A DNA stretch of 64,000 nt. It comes from Dermatemys mawii. Lineage: Eukaryota > Chordata > Testudines > Dermatemydidae. Within the stretch, counting starts at the first letter, position 1. Each line of letters opens with the position of its first letter. The notes beneath the pieces are model-generated. The model ran no database searches, was not told the origin of the DNA, and saw only the letters and a list, made by a program, of their open reading frames with translations. The stretch covers positions 14,066,506 to 14,130,505 of the forward strand of contig ML677365.1 in assembly GCA_007922305.1 (NCBI GenBank), read 5' to 3'. This document shows positions 15,010 to 25,559 of the stretch, in pieces. The position numbers were made by a program, and so were the translations under genes.

Positions 15010-16251
15010 TCAGAACTGGCTTTCAGCCTCAAAATGCTCCCTCAAGGCTTCCCTGATCCTAACAGCCTCGCGCTGGTCCCCTCCATGAACCCTGCTCTCT
15101 GGCTGGGCATATGTGGCCTCCAGGCGTTGAACCTCAGAGGACCATGCCTGAGTGAAGCCTTTGCCCTTCCGCTCACAAAGATTATGTAGGGCACAGCATG
15201 CGGAAATAACCGCGGAGATACTACCCTCGGCCAAATCTAGCCTCCCATAAAGACAACGCCAGCGCGCCTTCAGACGCCCAAAAGCACGCTCCACAGTCAT
15301 TCGACAACGGCTAAGCCTGTAGTTGAACCTTTCCTGACTGCTGTCCAGGCTCCCTGTGTACGGTTTCATGAGCCAGGGCATTAAAGGGTAAGCAGGGTCA
15401 CCAAGAATCACTATGGGCATTTCCACTTCCCCCACGGGGATCCTCTGGTCTGGGAAAAAAGTCCCCGCTTGCAGCTTCATGAACAGGCCGGTGTTGCGGA
15501 AGATGCGTGCGTCATGCACCTTTCCAGACCAGCCAGCGTTAATGTCAGTAAAACGCCCACGGTGATCCACAAGTGCCTGGAGAACCATGGAGAAGTACCC
15601 CTTTCGGTTAACGTACTCCTCAGCTAGGTGGGCGGGCGCGAGAATGGGTATATGGGTCCCATCTATCGCCCCACCACAGTTAGGGAAACCCATTTCTTCA
15701 AAGCCAGCCACGATGTCATGCACGTTATCCAGAGTCACGATTTTTCGTAGCAGGATGCGATTGATGGCCCTGCACACTTGCATCAGCACAACTCCAACGG
15801 TCGACTTTCCAACCCCAAACTGGTTGGCCACCGATCGGTAGCTGTCTGGGGTAGCCAGCTTCCAGATCGCGATAGCCACCCGCTTCTCCACCGGGAGGGC
15901 AGCTCTCAGTCTGGTGTCCTTGCGCCGCAGGGCAGGGGCGAGTTCAGCACACAGTCCCATGAAAGTGGCTTTTCTCATTCGAAAGTTTTGCAGCCACTGC
16001 TCGTCGTCCCAGACTTGCATGACGATGCGATCCCACCACTCTGTGCTCGTTTCCCGTGCCCAGAAGCGGCGTTCAACAGCCGTGAGCATGTCCGTTAATG
16101 AGACAAGCAGCTTTGTGTCGAATGCATTCACCGCTTCGATCTCGTCTTCAGAATCATCACTGTCATCCTGCATGTCAAGGAATAACTCCACTGCACACAG
16201 AGATGTGCTGGCGACAGTCGTCAGCATGTCCCTCAGCAGTTCTGGATTCAT
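15010..16251 (-). CDS. Harbinger DDE transposase (HARBI1-like), 413 residues
   Basis: This is the catalytic transposase of the element, a nuclear nuclease of the PIF/Harbinger (IS5-like, DDE_Tnp_4) class. The start is ATG at 16251 (MNPELLRDML); the frame opens further upstream, but the codon at 16329 is GTG. An HTH-like part (about 124-159) contains YRSVANQFGVGKSTVGVVL. The catalytic triad is visible: D197 in GGAIDGTH, D285 in ILGDPAYPL and E321 in RMTVERAFGRLKARWRCL. VHDARIFRNT, conserved in the family, is at about 245-254. Length is somewhat above HARBI1 (about 350) because of an acidic N-terminal extension. There is no frameshift or stop. It is convergent with the Myb-like gene. An upstream 5' exon cannot be excluded. 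Confidence 0.94.
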   Translation of the reverse strand: MNPELLRDMLTTVASTSLCAVELFLDMQDDSDDSEDEIEAVNAFDTKLLVSLTDMLTAVERRFWARETSTEWWDRIVMQVWDDEQWLQNFRMRKATFMGLCAELAPALRRKDTRLRAALPVEKRVAIAIWKLATPDSYRSVANQFGVGKSTVGVVLMQVCRAINRILLRKIVTLDNVHDIVAGFEEMGFPNCGGAIDGTHIPILAPAHLAEEYVNRKGYFSMVLQALVDHRGRFTDINAGWSGKVHDARIFRNTGLFMKLQAGTFFPDQRIPVGEVEMPIVILGDPAYPLMPWLMKPYTGSLDSSQERFNYRLSRCRMTVERAFGRLKARWRCLYGRLDLAEGSISAVISACCALHNLCERKGKGFTQAWSSEVQRLEATYAQPESRVHGGDQREAVRIREALREHFEAESQF

Positions 16252-16514
16252 TGCAGCACTCGACAATGGAAGACGGAGCGTGCCTTGCTGAAACCCTTGA
16301 AAGATGGCGCCGGAGGTGGAAGGAAACACAGGGATTGCTGGGATATGCCAAAAAGCATCATGGGTAGTTCAAACAGGATATAGAATGCCCCGCAAGTGAC
16401 GCCCCCCCTCCCACAAGCCATTGCGCCAGATCAGGAAGAGGTGTACTGTGGGATACCTGCCCTAATGCGCTGCTCTTAATGCCGTATTAACTGCCGCAAA
16501 TGTGGCCATGCTAT

Positions 16515-16595
16515 AGCGCTGGAGCATCTCAGTGTGGACATACAATAGCGCTATTATTATTGCTGTATAAGGCGAGCGCTATAAGCAATAGCGCT
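16515..16595. repeat. Right subterminal array of AGCGCT palindromes
   Basis: AGCGCT occurs at 16515, 16547, 16575 and 16590, again in contexts such as ATAGCGCTAT. The array mirrors the one near the left end, while the sequence between motifs differs. Conservation of the motif alone suggests a protein-binding role. Confidence 0.85.
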
Positions 16596-16624
16596 ATAAT
16601 TTTGTAAGTGTAACCATACCCTTA

Positions 16625-17775
16625 GAGATGATTTTTTTCCTGTGACCTGAAAAATCAGGCCAACTAAGAAGTGCTCAACACTCACCTTAACTGATATCAG
16701 TGAGAGATGTGGGTGCCCTACCCCCTTGGAAATCTGGTTATTTAATCTGTTCTCTCTAAAAAGGTGTTTTCACCACCACACAAAGTGGGAGAAAAATTTT
16801 GCAAAATACGTTGAGATTCTTGTATGGAAGTTGCTGGAAGGGTAAAATATTTTGAACAGTAGTAGAAACGGTGTAGAGCAGCGTTTGAGCAAGTGCTCAA
16901 AGGCTTTAAATTTTCCACCTTCTAGGTGAGATTGAGAAAATACCTTTTCATCTGCTCTACCCTTTCTCCTTATCCCTTTGCTCAGATGGAAAGTAGAAAG
17001 TCGTCTCGGGTGCAACTGCTGATTTTGAGGGTAAAACTTAAATAGGTGCTCCACCAATCACGAACCATGCATGCAAAGGCTGAGTGCCAATCACCATAGC
17101 AACTAAGTGCTACTGCAGTGTTTTAGGAGCACAAATTACATACTGCTACATCACTGGAAAAAAAAATCATTCAGAAATTTAAACTAAACCAGATATGCCT
17201 TGCACTGTACTTGAAGGTCCCCAAACTCTGCTTCTAGCAGGCTACCAAAGGGGCAGAGTCCCAAAAGTCAGAGGAATCTATTGGAAACCTTGGCTCCAGT
17301 CCTGCAAACTTCAGTCCTCACAGCTGAAAGCAAAAGCATCCTTCCCAGCCGGTGTGCTATAATGGGATCTAAAGTAGGAGGTCTTCTGTCAGGTAAGCAA
17401 GACTCTCACCAACATTTTACATTGTCATCAATACTTTGAATTGCACTCAGTAGTGTTATGTGCACAGAACAATCTACCCTGCTCATTAGACAGACCACTG
17501 TGTTTTTTTCATCAGTTGACCCTGTTGGTCTTCAGAGTTTGCCCAAAGTAGAAAACACTACAGTAGTCAAGGCTGGCGGTGACAACACTGTGGTTGACTA
17601 TCAGGGTCTGCACTGAACCGAATGGTCACCGCCGCTGCATGGTCTAGTGTCCTGACAATTGATGAGACACGATGTAAGTTTGGCTCAGTTATATTAGGTG
17701 CCTATAAAACTAATTTAAAACGAGAAGGAAACTGGCAACTTCACAGATTACGTTCCCCAGAGAGAAGCAGCAAGA
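16625..17775. other. Intergenic, weak L2-like remnant
   Basis: Mostly unrecognised sequence. At about 17560-17640, ACTACAGTAGTCAAGGCTGG followed by GGTGACAACACTGTGG resembles the 3' region of L2-type LINEs, at low confidence. No gene is seen. Confidence 0.4.
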
Positions 17776-17783
17776 GTCTGAAC

Positions 17784-18078
17784 CAGGGGTCGGCAACCTT
17801 TCAGAAGTGATGTGCTGATCTTTCATTTATTCACTCTAATTTAAGGTTTTGCGTGCCAGTAATACATTTTAATGTTTTTAGAAGGTCTCTTTCTGTAAGT
17901 CTATAATATAGAACTGAACTATTGTATGTAAAGTAAGGTTTTAAAAATGTTTAAGAAGCTTCATTTAAAATTAAATTAAAATGCAGAGCCCCCTGGACCA
18001 GTGGCCAGGACCCAGGCAGTGTGAAAATCAGTTCGTGTGCCGCCTTTTGGCACTCGTGCCATAGGTGGCCTATCCCTG
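17784..18078. mobile_element. Non-autonomous hAT element, copy A
   Basis: The ends are CAGGGGTCGGCAACC and GGCCTATCCCTG. The flanks are GTCTGAAC (17776-17783) and GTCTAAAC (18079-18086), an 8-bp target duplication with one change. At 295 bp it is non-coding. The same family occurs in the opposite orientation at 47843-48156: both contain AGTGAATAAATG or its complement and a GAAGCTTC(A/T) segment. Confidence 0.9.
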
Positions 18079-18086
18079 GTCTAAAC

Positions 18087-19025
18087 AGCTGGAAAAGGAA
18101 GGCTGTGTGACATTCCGGTTGAGATGTAGCACACAAAGGCAGCTGCCTTTGGTGTCAGCTCTCCAGGAATTCCATTTTACAAAACCTTTCCCTAGAACTG
18201 TGACAAATGGATCTGTTTTTATGAAAATGTTTCATAGGCCTTTTCTATAGAGCTGTTCTATTTTTTTTTTTGTTTGTTAAAAAAAAATCTTTATAGTAAC
18301 TGGGAATTCAGTTCCTTGGGCAACTGCTTAGACTGGGGTGGCCAAGCTGGTCAAGGAAACCCACAGTTATTGCAGGCCCGTAATGGGTGAAAGTAGCCTT
18401 TCCTGGAGAGAGTGGGAGCTGGCAGCCACTGAGGCCCCCTACTGAAGTCCTCTCCAGTGATGGAGAGCTGTAGTCTGGCATAGCCCTCTTGCTCTCTGTG
18501 ATTTACAGAAGAAAGGGAGGGAGATACGTAGATTCAAGGGCAGAGTCAAATATGCTACATTCTGAAGCCCCTGTCTGAGGAGAGGAGTCCCTTACAGCCC
18601 TGCCAAAAAATGCTTGAAAACGAGTCACACTGGAAGCGTTTTAATACCAGGGAAGGCCTCTCCCCTTTTACTGCCCCTTTTGTGTCTATGATCACCTTTT
18701 TCTTTTTGCATATTTCCTCCCTAAGTAGAGTCATGTTCCCCTGAAACAGTCTGACAATCTACACAGCAATCTAACAGTCCTGGGAGGAAATGGTTTTTGG
18801 TGGAAGGGACTTTCATTCTTCCTGCCTCATACTGTTTTCAGCTTGGTTTTCCTCTTTTTCCACTGTTTCCCTGCTCCATTCTCCCCCTTCTAATGTTTCA
18901 TGTCCTGTAACCCTACACAGCTCTCTAAAAGTTGCAGCATTTTGCCCTAGAAGGGGCTGTGTTTCAGTGGTGGGCAAAGTGATTTCTGTATATTGAAAGC
19001 ATTTGTTTATAAGGTGTCTATCCAT
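18087..19025. other. Intergenic, nothing recognised
   Basis: T-rich run at about 18260-18290. No gene, RNA or clear mobile element is seen. Confidence 0.6.
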
Positions 19026-19027
19026 AT

Positions 19028-19333
19028 AGCAAATCTCCCAACAGTTCTATGACTGTCCTGCTTTGATCCACAAACAACTCTGTCATGTGGTCCTGGCTGG
19101 GCTTAGTTTCCCACTCTGGCCAGAGGTGGAAGGGCCAATCCTGAGCAGTGCTATGACCTGAGGTTGCAACACATAGAGCAGCCAGCTGTGCTCAGCCAGC
19201 CACATGGGACAGCAGCTGCCTCTGCAAGGAAAGTGTGGGGCAGACTCACTCTGTAACTTCCTCCCCAGACTTGCCCCTGGGCAGGGGTCAGACCCATCCT
19301 GCTTTAGCTACTTTAAATGTTGGGAGGTATGCT
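19028..19333. mobile_element. Possible MITE with CTCCCAACA termini
   Basis: The left edge AGCAAATCTCCCAACAGT and the right edge ATGTTGGGAGGTATGCT are inverted relative to each other over about 15 bases. No clear target duplication was found, so class and exact ends are uncertain. Confidence 0.4.
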
Positions 19334-22300
19334 GTAGAATCCAGGCACCAGTTACATAAAATCACTGAAATCCAAACTAGAACAGACCTTTGAGAATCCT
19401 TAGTTCACCCCTTCCAATACCAGGGCCCCAGGCCTGCAACTTCTTGCTCATGAGCAGACTGGTGAGTCCTGGAGTGCAACTGCAGCTGTTTGCATACAAG
19501 AAGTTGCAAAATCGAGTCCCAAGTTTGCCAAGTGCTTTGGGATCCTTGGAGCGGGGGAGCAATATGTAAACATAAATAGTTCTCACATTGAAATGATACT
19601 ATTGCTAGTTAAGTGTCAAATTCCATTTGGTTAAGTTCTCCTCTGAATGTCACTTTAACTATTTAAACATGTTCTGAGCTGGGGACATGGTTTCTGGCCG
19701 TATTGCAGATATCCCCAATGAAACCCTGGAGAGAAAAGGAGAAACCACCCCGCCCCCACCCCCCAGCCTAACCTCACAGCAGAGGAACTGCCCCCCCCAC
19801 CCCCCCAGACTAACCTCACAGCAAAACTCAACTGCCACTTTTTTTAAGAGACTCGTTAAAGTTTAACTTTTGGGGACTGGGTAGTTAGGCTGCCATTTAG
19901 CATTAGCTTGTAAATTCCAGGTTCCACTGCCAAAAAGGAACTTGAGAATCTTGTCTAAGTAGACAGATAGTATTGCCCATAAAGTTCCAGCAACCCCTCT
20001 TCATAAATGAGACTTCTTCCACTTAAAGGCTTTAACATATCATTGGCCCAGATTGCAGTTATGCTGCACTGTACATCCTTCTCCATTGCCCTTCTGCTGC
20101 TTTTCTCTGCCTCTTTCCTTCCCATTCTACTATCTCCCTGCCCCCTGTGTCATCTCACCTTGTACTCTTCTTTTTACTTCCTTTATTGGCCATTTTCATT
20201 TCCCGTTTCTCAGTGTCTTCTGCTTCGTGTACCTGATGCTGAGTCAGCTTTTCAAACAAGCTGTGACCCTTCTCCCTGTATGACTTCAGATTTCACACAT
20301 TGGGAAAGGCAGGTTTATAAAATGACATTTACAATGGGGGAGAAACAGACTTTTCTTCTATAGTAAAATGCAAACGTAACTGGTGAGGAAGGAGAAAAAA
20401 ATGGAAAACTCCTGATTCAATGTATTTCACAGATGATTCTTTTAATAATCCTCCTGCTTTCATTATGGTACTATCCAAAGGAAACTGAGTGCAGGTATCT
20501 TCACAAACCCATACATACCAACCAGCAGAGCTAAGGGAAGGAGAACTAAGACTTGGAAGATGCTTATACAAACTCTGTTTTGGACCCAAAGGCCCTCCTG
20601 TAATTGTTGAAATGTGTTAAAATTCAGTTGTACAATCTGTGGTGGGCCTACTCCATTTCTGAATTAAAAGAAAACTTAACCCCTTGGTGTCTGGAGGAGA
20701 AATTTCACCAGCACTAAAAGATAATGTAAAGTGCATTTGTACTAATATGACCACCTGAGCATGAAGGATTCAATTCTTGTTATAGTTTGAGCCTTGAGCA
20801 TAAGCTTAATTGTTCAGAAACATATAGATACACGTGTGACTTTATTTAAGAGAGATGCAATTGAACACACTAAAAAATTCACTGAAAACTGTATTAGAGC
20901 TCTATGTCCTCTAGGTTACAACCACTAGAGGGTGAGACAATCACACACTGGAGAGAAAGACAGTGGTCCCCATGTTCATTATAGAAGAACAAAAGGATGG
21001 GATGATTATCTACCGCAGCTAATATTGGCAAGGGGTGATCTAACTGCCTGGTGGCAAGTCTATAATTCTAGCACTGTTGGCACTTGAGTCCTGATCTACC
21101 CTGGGTGAAAGGTTTTGGTGAACCGATGGCCTCCAATGAACTTAAAGGCAGAAAAAATATTATTTTTGTGTAAAGAATTTTGTGTAAGATCAATTTTTTG
21201 CGGTGCTAGCTTGACAGACTTGGAATTGCATGTTAAATCCCAGACAGACAGAATGGAAGATTTAGTGGGTCAAATGATTATGACATGATTTAAATGTGTG
21301 TGATGGAAACAAAAATTTATTTTTAAGGGTTAAAGAATGAGCCTGTAGACCTATGCATGCTGGAAGATGCATTCTTTGACAATAAATATACAAACACGTA
21401 CTATGTGATATGGCTGAAGAGGTGTGCAAGTGAAGGGTTACAACCAAGAATATAAAAAGAAGGAAATAAGCAAACATGCTGAGAATTATAGGGAAGTTAG
21501 GCAGCCAGCGTGAAACCTCAAAGCACACAGTAGATTACACCATCCTCCTCCTAAGACAACTATTCTGGACACTTTAATTAGGGTAATTGTTATAATATAT
21601 TTACCCAAGGGCCTCTGTTATCCTGAAGGGCCCAAAAGTACTTCACAAACTATACCAAAGTGGGAATAGGTTCATCCACCACTGAAATACATCCACCTCT
21701 GGGGTATAGCAGCTGCTAAAAAGAGCATAAGCAACACTATATGATGGGGGCTATGAAATGAAAAAAGAATATATCTATCTGAAACTTCATGGGGATTTCA
21801 ATCAGGAAGAACGTAATGAAAAAGTGGAACTTGACTAGGAAATTTGCAAAGAGAGGTGCGGGATCTTTAAAGGTTGCCTGCAGAGAAAAATAAATTAATT
21901 TGTGTTCTTTTGTTGTCTATTTTAATAGGTCTCTCAGCATCAACTACATCAGTGACCCCACATGTTCAGATCTACAGCACTGGTTAGCGAGAAGTTACAA
22001 ACCAAACATATACACTATGTATAGCAAATTGGTAATTCCATAGCAGGTGTTAACAACACCGATGCAGTGGACACGCAGGCTACATGTGATGATGGGTGTA
22101 TCATTCCATTTCCCTTATAGCATCAGTAATATTTACCTGGGATGGGGGCCCACTTAAACAGCAATCTTGTGGTCAGGGGTCATGGTCACCAGGAGAAAAG
22201 AAACATATCAATATGTGAGAACCGAGAGCAATCAGGCTGGCTCTCAAATCTCTCCTACATCATGTCTGACATAGTAGTTCAGATGGTAACTGATAATACT

Positions 22301-22617
22301 AACTGATAATACTACTGCATAGTATTATGTAAAAAAAAAGGATGGGGCTCATTCTCTACAATTGTGCAAAGAAGTGAGGCATCTTTGGGACTGATGCATA
22401 GAACAAGGCATTCACACTAGTGATTCATATATCAAAATACCCTTGCAGATTGTCTGAGAGGATCGACCTCTCAAATGCATGAATGGTCTTTAAAAAATAA
22501 AGAGGTAACATCTCTTCAGGTGGTGGGGGAAAGCCAGAAACAGATCTTTTTGCATCCAACACCAAAAAGAAGAGTCAGAGATTTTGCTCGAGGGTGGGCA
22601 GACAGGGACTCAATATC
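19334..22617. other. Intergenic, nothing recognised beyond low-complexity DNA
   Basis: At about 19748-19812 there are two short C-rich copies (CCCCCCAG followed by CTAACCTCACAGCA). About 20080-20230 is a pyrimidine-rich stretch. Near 21620-21650, CAAAAGTACTTCACAAACTA resembles an ancient repeat edge. No coding or RNA gene is supported. Confidence 0.6.
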
Positions 22618-22745
22618 AGATGTTTCAGAGTAGTAGCCATGTTAGTCTTTACCCGCAAAAAGTACAAGGAGTTCTATGAGTTCTATCCTATGAAAGCTTA
22701 TACCCAAATAAATTGGTTAGTCTCTAAGGTACCACAAGTACTCCT
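22618..22745 (-). repeat. Interspersed repeat of the CATAAGCTTTCGTGGGCT family
   Basis: On the - strand it reads GGAGTACTTGTGGTACCTTA, then GAGACTAACCAATTTATTTG and a decayed ATAAGCTTTCATAGG. It ends in sequence carrying GACTAACATGGCTACTACTC. It has the same head sequence as the copies at 23222 (+) and 60663 (+). Confidence 0.7.
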
Positions 22746-23221
22746 CCTTAACATCCGATGTATTTTTGATAAACTAGTGTCAAGGTTTCACGTATGCATT
22801 TGCCCTTGGTCAGAGAATGACAAAAAAAAAAAAATAGTTCCAGTATAAATGTAATAGCACCACCCTGGACTAGACAACAGTGGTAACTGGACTTGATTCT
22901 CATGCCCAGAGGGTTACTTGAACCTCTATACTGTTGGTACCAGACATAATAACAGGGAAGGTCTAGCACCCATCTCTTCAATCCCTTCATTTAAAACGCT
23001 GGGGAATAAGACTGGGATTGTTAGGAAAGTCTTGCTCATGAAAGGTGCACACTGCACTAATAAAGTCAACGAAAGAGTCCACGTGAAAATGTTGTGGTCC
23101 TAAATGGAAACATTTTATATTATGGCTTTCCATGTATGATATGGATCTTTTTACAGCACCTATGACTTACATATTGGGATATCTGTTTTTCTTAAGTGTG
23201 CAGTTCTTTCATTACTAAGAC
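22746..23221. other. Intergenic spacer, nothing recognised
   Basis: An A-run lies at about 22823-22833. No gene or element is identified. Confidence 0.6.
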
Positions 23222-23590
23222 GAGGAATATTTGTGGCACCTTAGAGACTAACCAGTTTATTTCAGCATAAGCTTTCGTGGGCTATAGCCCACTTCATCGG
23301 ATGCATAGAATGGAACAGAAGTAAGATGTATTTATATACACAGAAAGCAAAAAAAAGTTATACATTAGCATACCAATTCTAAGAGGCTGTTTAATTTGGA
23401 TGGGCCATTATCAGCAGGAGAAAAAAAACCTTTTGTAGTGGATTTCTGTCTGACAGGTGATAAGAACTTTTGAAGGGAAATTAACTAGGAAAATGCAATC
23501 AATTAGTGTAATGAGAAAGCCTTTCACAATCCCTGTTTAGCCCTTGGTTGATAGTGTCCAATTTGAAAATTAATTCTTTCATTATCTTCC
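23222..23590 (+). repeat. Longer copy of the CATAAGCTTTCGTGGGCT interspersed repeat
   Basis: It begins GAGGAATATTTGTGGCACCT, includes CATAAGCTTTCGTGGGCTAT, then AGCCCACTTCATCGGATGCA, and continues through ATCAGCAGGAGAAAAAAAAC. The central GGGCTATAGCCC is itself a palindrome. The 3' boundary is approximate, and no target duplication was found. Confidence 0.65.
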
Positions 23591-25559
23591 ATGAAGATTC
23601 ATCTTTCAACCATATCAGCATGTCATGATTCTTTGGATAGTAAAATGGTCTTTACTCCTGCTGTAAAGAGGTACTTAAAACGTCTTAATAAGCACTATCT
23701 GCCAATCAGACATCCTACGCCATTCTGGGATTTGAATAATAGTGCATTCACAACTGGTGAACCAATGGGAAGCTGTACATTCCATCTGTCCAGCAAGACC
23801 ATATTTCTGATATTTATTACCTCAGTGAGATGTATAAGTGAACTGCAAGTCCTATTCCTGAGCTACCATTTATTGTTTTTCATAAAAATAAAATAGTCTA
23901 AGGCCCAGAACAGCTTAGTGCCAGTTCCCCTTCCAGTATCACAAGGCAGGGAGAAGAAGAAGAAACTGAGGCAAGGGATGCTGATTAAGTGAAAGGAAAT
24001 TAGAGAGATCAGGGTTCTGGCTCTAGGAATACTTGCTAGAGCCAAAGAGCGTGGGTGCAGCCTTAACAGGTTCTGACTTTGGTGCCAAGTGTGCATGCTC
24101 ACCCAAAGAGTGCCCATCTATGCTGACAATCTGCTTGAAGATCCACAGTTCCTACTAAACAATCTCCTTCTCCTCCCAATTGTTACTGGCAGCTTGATAG
24201 TTAAAAATAGATGCCAAGACAGTTGCAGCCAAGAAGTTTTGCTTCAAAGTCTATGGCTCCTTTCTTCAAGGTTAAGTGAGGAGACCAAAACTAGAGAAAA
24301 ATGAAGATTTTATCCATTCCACATTTCAATTCTCCCCTGCCCCCAATATCTCTTTCTAAGACAGGTGAGATAAGGTAACAAAGAACCATCCTGTCTATTC
24401 ATTTCCCTCTGACAATGCATCTGAAATCTTTGTGAAATATAGAGAGGAACTTCTTTGGTCTTCTTCCAGATGATCTATACTGTTCTATAGAAAGTTCAAA
24501 AGCTCTGCTATTTCTGGCAGGTCCAGTACCTGATTTTCAAGCTGTCCCAGTTTTCTGCCAGAGCAAGCATGTTTTTTGATCAGTCTGCACATTGCTTAAT
24601 ACAGCCATGCTATAAACTCCACACTCTGCTGTCTGAGTTCAGCTGCTTTGACACACTGATCAAACAAATTCATTTTAGGGAACAAAGAAATAAATCTCTT
24701 CTCCCAGCAAAAATATATGATCCAAATATTTTAAACAAGTTCTAACAGGTTAGCCAAAGCAATACTTACAGTCAGCATGGGTTCACAGCTCGAAAATCCT
24801 GTCCAGCAACTGTAGGAGCCTCTAACTAGCAGATAAGGGAGCCTAGGGTAGTGAAACAGAATGTCTACCACTGAAATTTCCTTAGGATGGGATCTTCATG
24901 GCTGTGATCACCATTGCAAATATTTTGCTCCCAAATGTCTCCCAGAAAGCCCAGTGAGACTAAACTGAGAAAAAAGATGGGATCTACTGTGGTAGCATGG
25001 TGGGAACAGTGCCCCCATGTGGTCCTTCCAGCTGCTCCAATACAGCCATAGCTCTCCTCAGGGACAGGAGGGACGTCTCTACCTCTGGGAGAGTCTATAC
25101 CTTTGGGAGGGAGCCAAGCCTGGAAAAGTTCCAAAACAAAAGCAAATTCAACTCAGTACTGAGCCATCCTCCATTCTTCCAGTGGGGTGTTCCATCCTTC
25201 CCTTTGGGCTTGTCTCCCAAACAGTATCTTACTCATGTTGGTTATTTCTGGGGTTTAACTGCTCCTCCCAAGAGGCTCCTTGAGCTTGCAGGTCTGTTCC
25301 TCTGCAATGCTGCAAGCAAAGCACCCTTGAGGCAGGGCTCAGTCCTTCTTGCTGGCCAGCCACCACTCAACTGAGCTAGGATTGCTCCTTTTATTCTCCC
25401 TCCAGGCTTGGCACTGGCTACAGGTATAGCAAGGCAGGACTAGCTCAGCCCATAGGCTCTCCTTAATTCCTTCTCTGCTGGTATGGGGCCCCTCTGCTCC
25501 GTCTCACACACACATGCCTGCATGACCCCCATCTGGGGTATGTCCCTCCCTTCCCGATT
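23591..25559. other. Intergenic, possibly LTR sequence of the adjacent Gypsy relic
   Basis: No gene is seen. The part from about 24990 to 25559 adjoins the 3' side of the decayed Gypsy polyprotein (- strand) and contains an AATAAAAGGAG segment when read on the - strand. It may include LTR-derived sequence, but I could not find a second LTR copy to prove this. Confidence 0.4.

Larger units (their letters stand above)
12197..16621. mobile_element. Complete PIF/Harbinger transposon with two intact genes
   Basis: The element is 4425 bp. It begins GGCCATGGTTACACT and ends with the inverted counterpart (reading inward, GGGTATGGTTACACT). It is flanked by TTA on both sides (12194-12196 and 16622-16624), the 3-bp target duplication typical of PIF/Harbinger. 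Inside are a Myb/SANT-like gene (+, 12723-14779, two exons) and a DDE transposase gene (-, 16251-15010), arranged tail to tail with poly(A) signals between them. AGCGCT palindromes cluster near both ends. The element is clearly more GC-rich than its flanks. Both frames are open and the target duplication is perfect, which suggests recent insertion. The insertion orientation is arbitrary. Confidence 0.93.

Noticed and set aside
16252..16329. N-terminal extension of the transposase to 439 residues
   Set aside because: The codon at 16329 is GTG; the first ATG in frame is at 16251, giving 413 residues.
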